Source: Theropithecus gelada
Lineage: Eukaryota > Chordata > Mammalia > Primates > Cercopithecidae
Direction: 5' to 3'
Length of the DNA: 64,000 nt
Assembly: GCF_003255815.1 (NCBI RefSeq)
Contig: NC_037670.1
Span: 72,381,624-72,445,623, forward strand
This document shows positions 22,530 through 32,455 of the stretch, piece by piece. The position numbers were made by a program, and so were the translations under genes. Position 1 is the first letter of the stretch, and each line of letters starts with the position of its first letter. Under the pieces are notes generated by a model, which was not told the DNA's origin, searched no databases, and saw only the letters and a program-made list of their open reading frames with translations.

Positions 22530-23430
22530 ATCTGTGTAGTGGGTATCCTCACACATGGTCGCTTCAGTTTCCATATGCCCAAAGTGAAACTCACAACTGC
22601 AGCACAAAACCTTTTTCGGCGCATCCTGGTATCAGCATCATCCACACTTTCAGTCTTCCTCAATGCTTCCTTCACCCTCATCCTCCACCTTCAATCAACT
22701 TTCTGCCTCTTAGAAAGCTTTCCAGTTAATCCTTTCTCCAGGAGCCCCACTCTCTTTGCCTTTCTTCTTTTGTCTTTTCTGATCCAACAGAAGGTAGACA
22801 GCTTCCTGTTGCTGTTTTTGACATTCCTCTACCCTCTATCCATCCACTACCTTACTGAGAGATGTTTCTAAAATGAAAAGCAGTCCTCACACTCTCCTAG
22901 TGACAGTCCTTCAACGACTTGCCTTCTCCGACTGAATACGATGCAATCTGCTCAGCATGCTAGACAAGGCACTGCACAAAGTAGTTGTAACCTACCACTC
23001 TAGCTCACCTCTCACCAGGCTCCACTCCTTGGACTCCAGCCTCTCAAAAGGCCCTGTGAGACACACACACACCATTTCTTCTACCATCTAGTATCTGCCA
23101 CGCCCAACCTTGTCTTACTGGCAAACATACAAATATCTTTCAAGCATACAAATATCTTTTAATACTTACCTCTCGCCAGCCTGCAAAGCAGATCCTATCT
23201 CCTGCCCCTTCATAGTGTTGTTATTACCATCTCTGTGTTTCCCTCACAATTAATATCTTCCTTTATTGGTATGCTCTTTAAGTTCTCCTCAGGACGAAGT
23301 TTCTCAAGATTGTAGATATTCTCTTTTCTCCTCCATTTCTGCTCTATACAGCCCTACACAATGGCAGGTACATAGTGGGTGCCCATTCATGTCTGTTCAG
23401 TGACTGAAAAATAAATGAATGAATGAAATC
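22530..23430 (+). mobile_element. L2, long 3' segment
   Basis: Old LINE2 in sense orientation, about 0.9 kb. Landmarks in consensus order: CATATGCCCAAAGTGAAACTC, TTCTAAAATGAAAAGCAG, CTTCAACGACTTGCCTTCTCC, the CTCACCAGGCTCCACTCC area, and the 3' end GGCAGGTACATAGTGGGTGCCC with AATGAATGAATG. Chance frames at 22539-22871 (plus) and 22385-22681 (minus) lie on it and are not host genes. A local duplication (CATACAAATATCTTT twice) lies near 23126-23160. Confidence 0.8.
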
Positions 23431-23860
23431 CAAATAGATTTTAAGGCTTTGATTTTAGAAACTGCTATGTTAAACATAAGGAAAGCCACAAAAATATGTC
23501 AAATCTTGTATTCTCCAAAAAAAACACGGAATATCTTGAGTGGAAAGAGTGAGTTATTAGGTAATTCTTTGTGTGGGTCCATTTGTGTCTGTGAACATAA
23601 AGATGTCCACTTTGGTGTATTGTGCCACTGAATTGAATGTCATCAGAGCAAATTTAAAGCTCCATTCCACAATGAAAGGAAATTGGTGGTTCTGAAGTTG
23701 ACTGGAGTAGAACGTAAAGTAAGTTATCATTTGTTTCTTTGGCTTAAAATTTCCCAAAATAACTCAAGGCTGTATTTCCATGGCCATTGTCTTATGCTGG
23801 TAGAGCATCACCCCCGAGAGGAAAATCTGCCCCCGTGTTAGCAAAAGCTTGAAATTCATT
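23431..23860. other. Unannotated stretch upstream of a GC-rich pocket
   Basis: Unique DNA. Short frames on both strands have no family resemblance. Confidence 0.45.
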
Positions 23861-23970
23861 AGGCCAGGCGCTGAGAGGCGGACACGTGTGCTGCTCTGCC
23901 CAGCAGAGGGCGCACAGCCCCCAATACCGTGCAACGCCGGCCAACAAAGCGGGCTGGCGGGACTGGGTGA
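23860..23970. other. Small CpG-rich pocket
   Basis: About 110 bp with roughly ten CpG dinucleotides (GGCGCTGAGAGGCGGACACG, CAACGCCGGCC, AAGCGGGCTGGCGGGAC) in an otherwise CpG-poor, AT-rich region and outside any Alu. It contains the CTCF-like motif below. It is too short for a formal CpG island, and I see no TATA box or initiator. Confidence 0.6.
23897..23915 (+). promoter_or_regulatory. Strong CTCF-like site
   Basis: TGCCCAGCAGAGGGCGCAC closely follows the known CTCF core (consensus CCANNAGGGGGCGC, with CCAGCAGAGGGCGC a common real form), sense orientation. It lies in unique sequence in a CpG-rich pocket. Binding is inference. Confidence 0.7.
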
Positions 23971-24149
23971 GGTTGTTCAACAAACCCAAGCCTTTGAATC
24001 CGGGTCAGCGTGCTGACCTCCTGTCCTTGCCTGCTCCTTGGCATTCTGTTCTGTTCTTCCCACTCACAATAAGGTGTTAGTGAACCTCCAGCTCTCAGGC
24101 AAATCAGTTTGGGAGCAAATAGGGAGAGGGCAAAGGTGAGGCTCTTCAC

Positions 24150-25014
24150 TCAGGAGTGTGATGATTTCTTGGAAAAGGAAGCTTTAACTCACTCCTACTT
24201 GGCCTTACAGCGACAGAAAGCACCCTAAACTGGCTGTAGCCTACATTCTAATTCTTTCCTTCTGTAAGTGAATATAGGACGATCAAGGTAGGGGTTTTCA
24301 ATAGGCCCCTGTCCCCAAACTGAATGAAAATGACTTTCTACTCTTACTAATTTGGTTTAGATATTTTAGGCATCGGAAGTGTAATGCTAAGATCACTACT
24401 CTATTAAAAGGCTCAATGGCATAAAGTCCTTCACCTAAGTACATTACTAATACTTAATGAGCTTGTAGAAGAGGAGAGAAAACATGACATCCTCTCACAT
24501 TCTAAAAACAGATGCTTCTGTTGATCAATGTAAGAAGAAGGGCCAGTGATCTAGAAAGAAAAAATTAAACATATAAAATAAACGAAGCAGAGTCATGTAA
24601 CATTCAAGGAAACCTATAAGTTCCCACGCTTTTTCTGAGAAAAACAAGGGACCATCATAGGCCTTGCAGGGAGATTGCTTGTCTGCTCTGTTAATCATTA
24701 GACCTGTTAAAAGGGAGGAGATAGCAAGGGCCTCGGGCGAACACTCAGAAAGATGTCACAAAATACTTTTTTCTTCCTTCAAAATATGCCTCAAGCACAG
24801 AAATGAGAAGCCTGCCCGGAATTTTACCCCCACATTAAGGAACCTCCCCCACTCCTATGCAAAGGTCTAGAAGGAGGAGGGAACATGGTTACTGAAAAAT
24901 AGTGGCCACCTCAGGATGGGCTAAAGAACAAAATGGGGACTGGGGTTAATGAAAGATGAAGGTTGGTGTAACTCACTGTAAATAGCGCTAAGGGTATGAT
25001 CTATATCAAACTCA
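24150..25014. other. Unannotated stretch
   Basis: Unique DNA. A 68-codon frame at 24664-24870 has no recognisable family. No gene called. Confidence 0.45.
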
Positions 25015-25115
25015 CGAGAAGCCACTGAGGAATTTTAAACAGGGGAATGACATGAGCAGATTTGCATGTTGGGTAGATCATTCTAGAAATAGAAAATAGT
25101 GGGGCAAGCTTATGC
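25015..25115 (-). mobile_element. L2 fragment
   Basis: GAAGCCACTGAGGAATTTTAAACAGGGGAATGACATGAGCAGATTTGCAT and the AGATCATTCT block are the antisense of a well-known L2 portion. Confidence 0.75.
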
Positions 25116-25434
25116 ATATCAAACATGAAATGTCAAATTAAATTTCATGCTTACTAATTATGATAGGGCATGGCAAGATCATTAACTTATTTTTGAAAAG
25201 CAGGACATACCAAATAAGAAGGGGAATTTTTCTCATTTCTAGTCCACTTGACTTATACCCTAAACCCAGGGCCTCATGCCTTGAACAATGCTAAGGGCTA
25301 CTATTCATGCAGACCACAAGGCCAAGAACCATCTAAATCCAGAATAAAATCTCAAGTGATTTGAGATTTTATCACTACTATCTTACTTTCCAATCATAAA
25401 AGTATTATTCATTATACAGGAACTTAATTACACA

Positions 25435-25565
25435 AAAAAACTTATGGAACAGCTACTATATTTAATCCATTGTACTAGACTCTTTTGGGAACTCTGAGAT
25501 CAATAAAATGTAATCTTTGTCTTTAGAAATTCAGAGACTACTTCAAATCAAGTAGAGGAAATCAC
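25435..25565 (-). mobile_element. L2 3'-end fragment
   Basis: GCTACTATATTTAATCCATTGTACTAGACTC, GAGATCAATAAAATG and TTAGAAATTCAGAGACTAC follow the antisense L2 3' end, diverged. Confidence 0.6.
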
Positions 25566-25569
25566 TTGT

Positions 25570-26244
25570 TTTTTATTTGGTTTATAGGTAACCTTGGGCA
25601 CACAAGAATACCAATGAAAGCACTTTCGTTATCATTATGCATTTGTAATAAATATTCCTGTGTATATAAACCTTTTTAGTCTCTAATGTCCAGTTATGCA
25701 AGCGTAAATATAGAGTCTGAACTTAGGAAAATCAAATTTAAATCAACGTATTTTCTATACTCTTAGGTTGCATTTCCTTCAAAAATAGAGGTTAGATATT
25801 CTTAAAAACACATCAGCACCAACTAGAGAATAACCATAAAAAATAATAGGATGAAGAATATATTTAATTCATCCTAGAATTTAAGTTCCTTAGAAGTTCA
25901 CATGAGAGTTCTGCTCCCTTCAGTCCTATTTATGCTCAAAATTACCACGCCAGTTCATTGCTCCAACATCCCATCAGTATTGCAGTTCTGAAAAGCAGCC
26001 ACCCGAGACTGTTTGGGAAATTTCTACCATTTCTAGAAGCAAGTGGGAATATCCTAAGAGTGTCATCCTGTTGGAGAATGCTGCCACTACCATGAATAAT
26101 GTCTAGGATGGGATTGCTAATCCCATGGAAGGGAGAGATAGTATACCTAGAAATGATTACAATGGATGACAAAAAGAACAGAAGATCCCAAAAGGGAAGG
26201 AAACAGTTCTAGTAGGTTTTCATGAGGACACTATGACTTCCTAC
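25570..26244. other. Unannotated stretch
   Basis: AT-rich unique DNA. A 76-codon minus frame at 25942-26172 has no recognisable family. Confidence 0.45.
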
Positions 26245-26701
26245 TGTTGCAGGCCAAAAGAGTGAGAGTCGTGATCAACTCCATATACCACTGGAGGCTA
26301 TATGAGTAAACAACAAACTGTTCTCATGAAAGCAGGATGTTGGCAAACTGACAAACTGAGTCTACCATCCAGAAGGAATGCTGAGGGCAGTCACAACCCA
26401 GGCACAAGTGTTTCTTGTGATTAGACACATCTGAAGCCTGTTAGCAATAATGTGATCAATCAAGCAGCTGACCAGTCGTTAACTCCTCCTCCCTGCTCTT
26501 TCTACCCAATAAATAGGAAGGGCTGTAGAGGCTCAGGGTTGCTGCCTTTGCTCACTAGAAGCAGGGAACCCTCTTCTTCCCCCCAGATCCGTTCTTTGAA
26601 ACAGTTTCTTTTGTTTTAAGTTTTCATTTCTGCTTTCCTACCCCATCGTTCAGTCCCGTGGTAACTGTGGCAAAGTGCAGCATCCAACTGCCTCAGTAAC
26701 A
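26245..26701 (+). mobile_element. Solo LTR, ERVK-like (class II)
   Basis: About 457 bp starting TGTTGCAGGCC and ending CAGTAACA. It has CCAATAAATAGGAAGGGCTG at about 26504, combining a TATA-like and AATAAA element, followed by a T-rich R/U5. Layout and wording resemble HML-type (ERVK) LTRs, possibly LTR14-like; the subfamily is a guess. No internal retroviral genes adjoin it. The 6 bp on either side (TCCTAC, CAGATT) do not match. Confidence 0.65.
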
Positions 26702-26708
26702 CAGATTT

Positions 26709-26735
26709 GGGGGTTGGTTGGTTGGTTGGTTGGTT
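26709..26735. repeat. (GGTT)n microsatellite
   Basis: Five consecutive GGTT/TTGG units just after the LTR. Confidence 0.9.
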
Positions 26736-27048
26736 TTTCCCATGGCTTAAGTACATAACCATGGTTTGAGGGCTGACCTATAATCTGATCCTACATTACA
26801 GCAGACACAATTGAGAGAGGAAAGAAATCTATTTCACTCAGCAGAGTTGGGCTGAAGTTACTTAAAGTGAAACCATGTTTAAAATTCTAAGTATTGTTAT
26901 ATGAAGAGGTCTCCATGGTAAAAATTGAAAGAGTATGTCTATAAAAGGCCAAAGAAACTATTTCTAAATGAAAATGTTGAATGCTTTGAAATGAGAACTT
27001 TCAGGCAAAGGGCAATCCTGGATTGTTAGATATACTTTGAATCTGGCC

Positions 27049-27086
27049 ATTTGAAGGGTTAGATCTTATTTGAAGGGTTAGATCTT
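27049..27086 (+). repeat. Perfect 19-bp tandem duplication
   Basis: ATTTGAAGGGTTAGATCTT occurs twice head to tail (27049-27067, 27068-27086), immediately before a hAT-like element. Confidence 0.95.
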
Positions 27087-27089
27087 AGA

Positions 27090-27320
27090 AAAATGGTGTC
27101 CAGTCTTTTGGCTTCCCTGGGCCACATTTGAAGAAGTATCTTGGGCCAGACATAAAATATACTAACACTAACGATAGCTGATGAGCAAAAACAAACAAAC
27201 AAACAAATAAACAAAAAAACCCTCACTTTTTAAGAAAGTTTACAAATTTGTGTTGGGCCACATTCAGAGCCATCTAGGCTGCATACAGTCTGCAGGCCAC
27301 AGGTTGGACAAGCTTGTCTT
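27090..27320. mobile_element. hAT-like nonautonomous DNA transposon
   Basis: Starts near GGTGTCCAGTCTTTTGGCTTCCC and ends GGCCACAGGTTGGACAAGC, giving short inverted ends (GTGTCCA, TTGGACAAG). The middle has GGGCCAGACATAAAATA, ACACTAACGATAGCTGATGAGC and an A-rich CAAA run. I know this as a common mammalian DNA-transposon repeat but cannot give its name with confidence. Confidence 0.65.
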
Positions 27321-28114
27321 AGAGGCTTAGGCTTTCTCCTGCAGAACTGCTGTTGTCAAATACTAGAAGACGAAGCATAAGGTTCCTGTGATACTCCACA
27401 TCATGGAATTTCATGGTAATGAACCACAGCATAAAGCCAGGGTACTTTGTGGTTCATGTAAGTATTTCCACATCAGACTGAAAACCTTCAGAAAATGTTT
27501 CTAAGCAGTATTATTTTATCACTCAGAAATCCATTACATGAGTACCTCAAAGATTTGTGGCTAGGACGTATGTTCTTGATGGTTACAGTCCACAGGGAAA
27601 CCTGGTGTCTGCAGATCCCAGATCTCTCCCTTTGCCAATCAGATGAGCTAAGAGCTTCAGGTCAACACAAAACAAAAGGTAAACTAGAATAACAAGAAGT
27701 TTTTAGATTGTACACCCTGATGTCAAACTCTACAGATTCCCACCTTATGCAATTACTACCTTGGAAGCTATTTCCTAAGACATCCAAATAGCAAATACTA
27801 AACTATTTGCTACTAATACATCTGGCCATTCAAAGGGTACATAGATAAACTGAAGAAATTCTATTTGTCTACTACCATAAGCAGTTTTGAATTTCATATA
27901 AATACAGGACTTAAAAAATATTCCCTTCTCCTCTTTCTTTCTAGAACTGGCTTCAGATTTATAGTATTCCATTTATGTTGCTATATTAGAATGACAGTGG
28001 TACATTTCATGTTTTGACTACAAAATATTGGAACATAGTGTTGAGTATGAGTACCTTAAAAAGTACTTAACTGCCCCCCCATATCAAAGTAAAGAGAGCT
28101 TAAAAACAAAACAA
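27321..28114. other. Unannotated stretch
   Basis: Unique AT-rich DNA with no gene or nameable repeat. Confidence 0.45.
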
Positions 28115-28411
28115 GGCCGGGCGCGGTGGCTCAAGCCTGTAATCCCAGCACTTTGGGAGGCCGAGACGGGCGGATCACGAGGTCAGGAGTTCGAGACCAT
28201 CCTGGCTAACACGGTGAAACCCCGTCTCTACTAAAAAATACAAAAGACTAGCCGGGCGAGGTGGTGGGCGCCTGTAGTCCCAGCTACTCGGGAGGCTGAG
28301 GCAGGAGAATGGCGTAAAAACCCGGGAGGCGGAGCTTGCAATGAGCTGAGATCCGGCCACTGCACTCCAGCCTGGGCGACACAGCGAGACTCCGTCTCAA
28401 AAAAAAAAAAA
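28115..28411 (+). mobile_element. AluY of Old World monkey type (AluYR-like)
   Basis: The least diverged Alu in the window. Compared with the AluY shared by apes it has GGCTCAAGCC for GGCTCACGCC, CCGAGACGGGCGG, AAACTAGCCGGGCGAGGTGG (here AGACTAGCC), ATGGCGTAAA for ATGGCGTGAA, and GAGATCCGGCC for GAGATCGCGCC. This set is what I know from cercopithecid-specific AluYR copies. The tail is A12 followed by CAAAAAACAAAA. Flanking AAAAACAAAACAA is a probable but A-rich target duplication. Confidence 0.93.
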
Positions 28412-28424
28412 CAAAAAACAAAAC

Positions 28425-29385
28425 TGTCTCTAACTAGACAATTCTGAGCATCATCCTCATGCCACAGACATATCTACTCCCTTTATATGAAATGAATGCT
28501 TATTCATTTGAATCCAATCCACAAGGCTTATTTAAAAAAAAGAAAAGAAAAGAAAAAGAAAAAACCTTCTACCTTGATTCTTCAGAAATTCTGAATTTGT
28601 ATGTCCCCTTGACCAAGAAAAAAAGAAAAGTGGTTTACTCTGGTTTTCATGATTTCTACTTCCCAAAGGTATTTGAGGCTTGAATTTTCAAATCAATTAG
28701 GAAGTTAAGTACCAAGTCTCCATGTCTCTCATCAAAGAAAAATGAACAGAACTTGTTACAATTGTATCCCCCAAACTGATTTGAAAGCCCTAGAGATTAC
28801 CCAGATGCACAGAGGTTCTCTAATAAACCTTGCAACATTAACAAAATGAATACCTTAGATGACATTCTGCAAACCATGTGTTATCAGTCAGCCCTGGTAA
28901 CCCATTCATCTAGCCACAATGATGCCTGGGATTTGGGTGAAAGTGTTTTCAGCACAACTTTGTTGGTTGGGCTAATGGGAGACTTGCATGAAGTAACTTT
29001 CTTAGATGCACAGAAATCCAGCTTGAGTCTACACTGGGATTCACACACACATAAGAAATGAGTGAACAGGAACTCTGGCTTTTATTCTTATGTTGTTGGA
29101 AATTTTTGCTATTATTTGTTTGTTTGGTGGAAGGTTCCTGAAAAAAGAATAATGAAATGGTTTTGCAGACACATCCAGGAAGAGGCTGTGACTGGCAGAA
29201 CAGACTGCTTTCAACTTCAGGTATGGGTTGTATGTTCTTTCTGTGTTCCAGTCTCATAGAAAGAACTGCTGACAGGCACAAGAAATGTTGCTTCAGAGCC
29301 CAACAGACAAAATATAACTGCAAAGAGGAAGAGAAGCAATCTCCTCACATGTTACCTGGTGCAGCCTCCTCACAGTGAGAAACGC
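28425..29385. other. Unannotated stretch
   Basis: Unique DNA. Frames at 28846-29061, 29062-29259 and 28949-29323 (minus) have no recognisable family and overlap on opposite strands. No exon called. Confidence 0.45.
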
Positions 29386-29391
29386 AGGGAT

Positions 29392-29443
29392 CCCGGCACC
29401 CTATGGGCACTTTGGAAGAGCTTCCAGAGTGCACGGTGCCGGG
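29392..29443. other. GC-rich inverted repeat (hairpin)
   Basis: Outer arms CCCGGCACC (29392-29400) and GGTGCCGGG (29435-29443) are perfectly complementary. Inner arms GCACTTTGGAAG (29407-29418) and CTTCCAGAGTGC (29421-29432) pair with one G-T wobble. The asymmetric internal loop is 6 versus 2 bases and the apex is very short. The sequence stands out from AT-rich surroundings. It could be the centre of a palindromic short transposon or a regulatory hairpin. I do not recognise it as a microRNA. Confidence 0.8.
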
Positions 29444-29449
29444 TCTTTG

Positions 29450-31450
29450 GACGCTGACACCAGTATCCATATAGCACTCCCACTCAGGCGCTACCCCTAC
29501 CTGACTTCCTGGGATTTGGACTCCAGTAATGGGAGCTAGAGTGAGAAAATAAGAAAGGACTGCTTGAAAGTATAGCTAGAGGCCTGGAGTTACACCAGTG
29601 AACAGAAAGCGATATTACGGTTTATTATGTATTATCCACAAGCTGGTAAGCCTGGGGAAACTTAGCTTGGAAATCAAAAGCAATTGGGTTTTAAGTTTGT
29701 TTCTAGAAGGAGTAAGAGAGAATATTAAAGAAATTCAGATGGGCAATTTGGAGGAAGAGAATGAAAACTTATAATCACTAAGGTGACTTATATTACCCAG
29801 AATCATGCTCATACAGGAAATCTTATAAAATGAATCCATTCTTCAGAGGACTGAAAGGCATTCCAAGGGACCAGCTTTGGTGCTGAAGTTAATATGACCC
29901 TCAAAGCAAAAGCAAGTAAACCACTGCAATTTGGTGTAAAAAGCATGGCTATCATCTACCCTCCCACACTTCATTTCCTCAATTTTAAATAAAAACATTC
30001 CTTACCCTTCAATTTACAGCCAACAATCTAATTTCCTAATTAATGAGAATACACGCGCTACCCACAAACTTCTGAGAAACCCTCTCCCAACCCTATGGTA
30101 TCCTGTGGCAAGGATAATATTGGGTAGCAAGCAAATCTCGAGCACCAGCTTCTGAGGCTTCCCTTAAAAAAGTGTCGGTTTCAACCTCCCTCTCTCATCT
30201 GACCACAAAACAGACCTGCTTCCTGTGGCATCGGAAGTTGGCAGTAGCAATAAGAGACAGTATTTCATTTAGAAGGAAGTGGAGAGGAAGGTAGGCCCCG
30301 TTTAGGTTCCCTTACAATTCCAACTCTCCAGTCACCATTAAGTTTAGAATCGTGGACAGAAAAGAAGATGGTCTTGGAGATGAGAGAAATGCTCTTATTA
30401 AGAATCATTATCCCCTTGTCAGTATTTTGAAGGTCTAATATTCTCTCTCTCTCAAATGTCAACCCTCTCCATTCTGAGAGTCATGTATCACACATGTGTG
30501 GTTTGAAAATCTGCACACTATCTACACAGATCCTGTGTTTGGGATGGTAGCTGTCATCCCCTGGTCAAAGGTAGCATCTTCTGTCACCTTCTTGACCACC
30601 TGGTTTTCTGAAATAATATCCTACAGGTATGGCTCACATCCCATGCATCCAAACGGATGTTTGTCCCATTAACAGATGTTGATGTCCCATCAAACAGATG
30701 TTTGACCCCTGCATGCTCGTTCCCACTCTGCATTTCATGTCTACGTGAACAGTACCTCTTCTTGCAGTGACTTTCTCTAGTTCTCTGCTAGGAAAAAGAA
30801 ATTCATATACATGAATGCCCAAAACAATTATCACCTCTATGAATCCTCCCTCCACTCACCTTTCTAAAGAGCATCTGCCTCTATAGTAATGACCTGGCAT
30901 GCTGACATACATGAATTAATTGTTTATGTGTCCAGCTCCCTGAACAAGGTTCAAGACGTTGATTTCGTCCTTTTGGTAGTGAAGATAATTAGAATCTCTT
31001 GGCTGAATCATCACTCTAACTATAGTCTACTGGCAAAGAGGGGCCTACCATGGTCCAGAACTCAAGAGAAAGGCATGGTTCCAGTATATTGAATGCTGTG
31101 GTCCAGTTACCCTTTTGCACTGTTGCGCTTTAAGCAACAGCTAAGGGTGTGAATTTAAACAGCTGATATCTTGGCATGTGGCACTACCTATGCAGAAATC
31201 TGGACTTGCAAGGATATTATCACTCCAGCAGATGAGAATCCACTTGTCTGTGAGAAACCATGGGTACACTATTTGACGGAGATGAAGAAAAGGCAGTAGC
31301 ATGCTAATAAGACTTTTCAGTCTTTTCCAGACCTTTTTGGGTAAAATAATACATTGGATTTTTTTTTTTTTGGGAGAAACTAATAGAGGAGGCAGATGAT
31401 ATCTGAAGGGCTCAAAGATTAGCTGGAAAAATAAAAAATAGTGCCTATAT
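29450..31450. other. Unannotated stretch
   Basis: About 2 kb without a nameable repeat, apart from three degenerate units at about 30652-30712. No frame resembles a known protein. Confidence 0.45.
30652..30712 (+). repeat. Three degenerate ~21-bp tandem units
   Basis: AAACGGATGTTTGTCCCAT, TAACAGATGTTGATGTCCCAT and CAAACAGATGTTTGACCCC follow one another. Confidence 0.7.
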
Positions 31451-31451
31451 T

Positions 31452-31850
31452 TGTCAGAATAGGCTGAATTATGTTACAGGAACAGCAACCCCAAATCTCA
31501 GTGGCTTAAAACAACAAAGGTTCATTTCTCTTCCATGCTATATTTCAACTGTGGGTCAATAGTGGACTCTGTTCCTTTTAATCATTGAGGAACCCAAGCT
31601 GACAAAGAAGTCACTGTATCAAGCATTTACCAGTCCACCATGCCAAGGAGATTGAGAGCTCTTCCGGGTCTCAGGCAGGATACGGAATGCTCTGGCCTGG
31701 AAATGACATACAACCCTCTGTTTGTGGCACCATGGCCAGACCTAGTCTTCATTCCACCCTACTATAAGAAAGCCAGAAAGTGAATCCTGCCACATTGCCA
31801 AAAGTCAGAAAACTGGAAATATTTGGTAAACAGCACTGACGACTACCACA
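31452..31850 (-). mobile_element. Probable ERVL-class LTR or similar old repeat
   Basis: About 400 bp. It contains AATCTCAGTGGCTTAAAACAACAAAGGTTCATTTCTC, and GGAAATATTTGGTAAACAGCACTGACGACTACCACA at the right. Read antisense it starts TGTGGTAGTC. I recognise it as a mammalian interspersed repeat of LTR type but cannot fix its subfamily. I see no flanking duplication. Confidence 0.5.
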
Positions 31851-32319
31851 TGACCTTATTTGTACCTCAAGCTTGTAAAGTAGATCACACTTGTTACAAT
31901 AAATTGAATTATATTTTACTGAAACAGGTTTTCCTGTTAACTTAGTTTAAATGAATCAGATGCATATTGCTCATAGATGTTTCCATGTCCAGTCTGAAAG
32001 ATTCTAGGAAAAAAAACAACTTATCTGAACCTGAAGTTGTACAACAATTGCACAGTTCTATCTCCAAGATGTTTTGCTAAGGAAGCTAGGCCAGAACAAT
32101 TCCTTGTTTGATAAATAATTTGGGAAAAATTAACCTACTTATTAACAATCTGATTTTTATAGGTCAAGGATTTTCTTTTGGAGAAACAGCTTCTGATGGA
32201 AAACAGAGATTCATTAGAATAACAAAAATATATAAGATCTAGTTCCTATTTTCTTACCTACTCGCTGTATAACTTTGAATCCCTGTGCTTCAATATTTCT
32301 ATCCAGAAATAGACAACAT
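31851..32319. other. Unannotated stretch
   Basis: AT-rich unique DNA. Nothing recognised. Confidence 0.5.
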
Positions 32320-32455
32320 TATTTCATTCAATTATCAAACAGTCATTCTGCATCCACTGGATGCAGCCACTAGGTTGCATTGGTAATACAGCGATTAAGG
32401 GGGAAGATGCACGATACTTGATCTCACGGATCTTCTAATCTGCTTGCTACTAGTT
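32320..32455 (-). mobile_element. L2 3'-end fragment
   Basis: CATTCTGCATCCACTGGATGCAGCC, GGTAATACAGCGATTAAGG and TGATCTCACGGATCTTCTAATCTG follow the antisense L2 3' end, diverged. Confidence 0.55.

Noticed and set aside
22539..22871. A 110-codon plus frame and a 98-codon minus frame at 22385-22681
   Set aside because: They fall on or beside an L2 copy in antisense to each other, with no domain seen.
29392..29443. Hairpin as a microRNA precursor
   Set aside because: The loop is only a few bases and the internal loop asymmetric; the stem is too short for a typical precursor, and I recognise no microRNA seed family.
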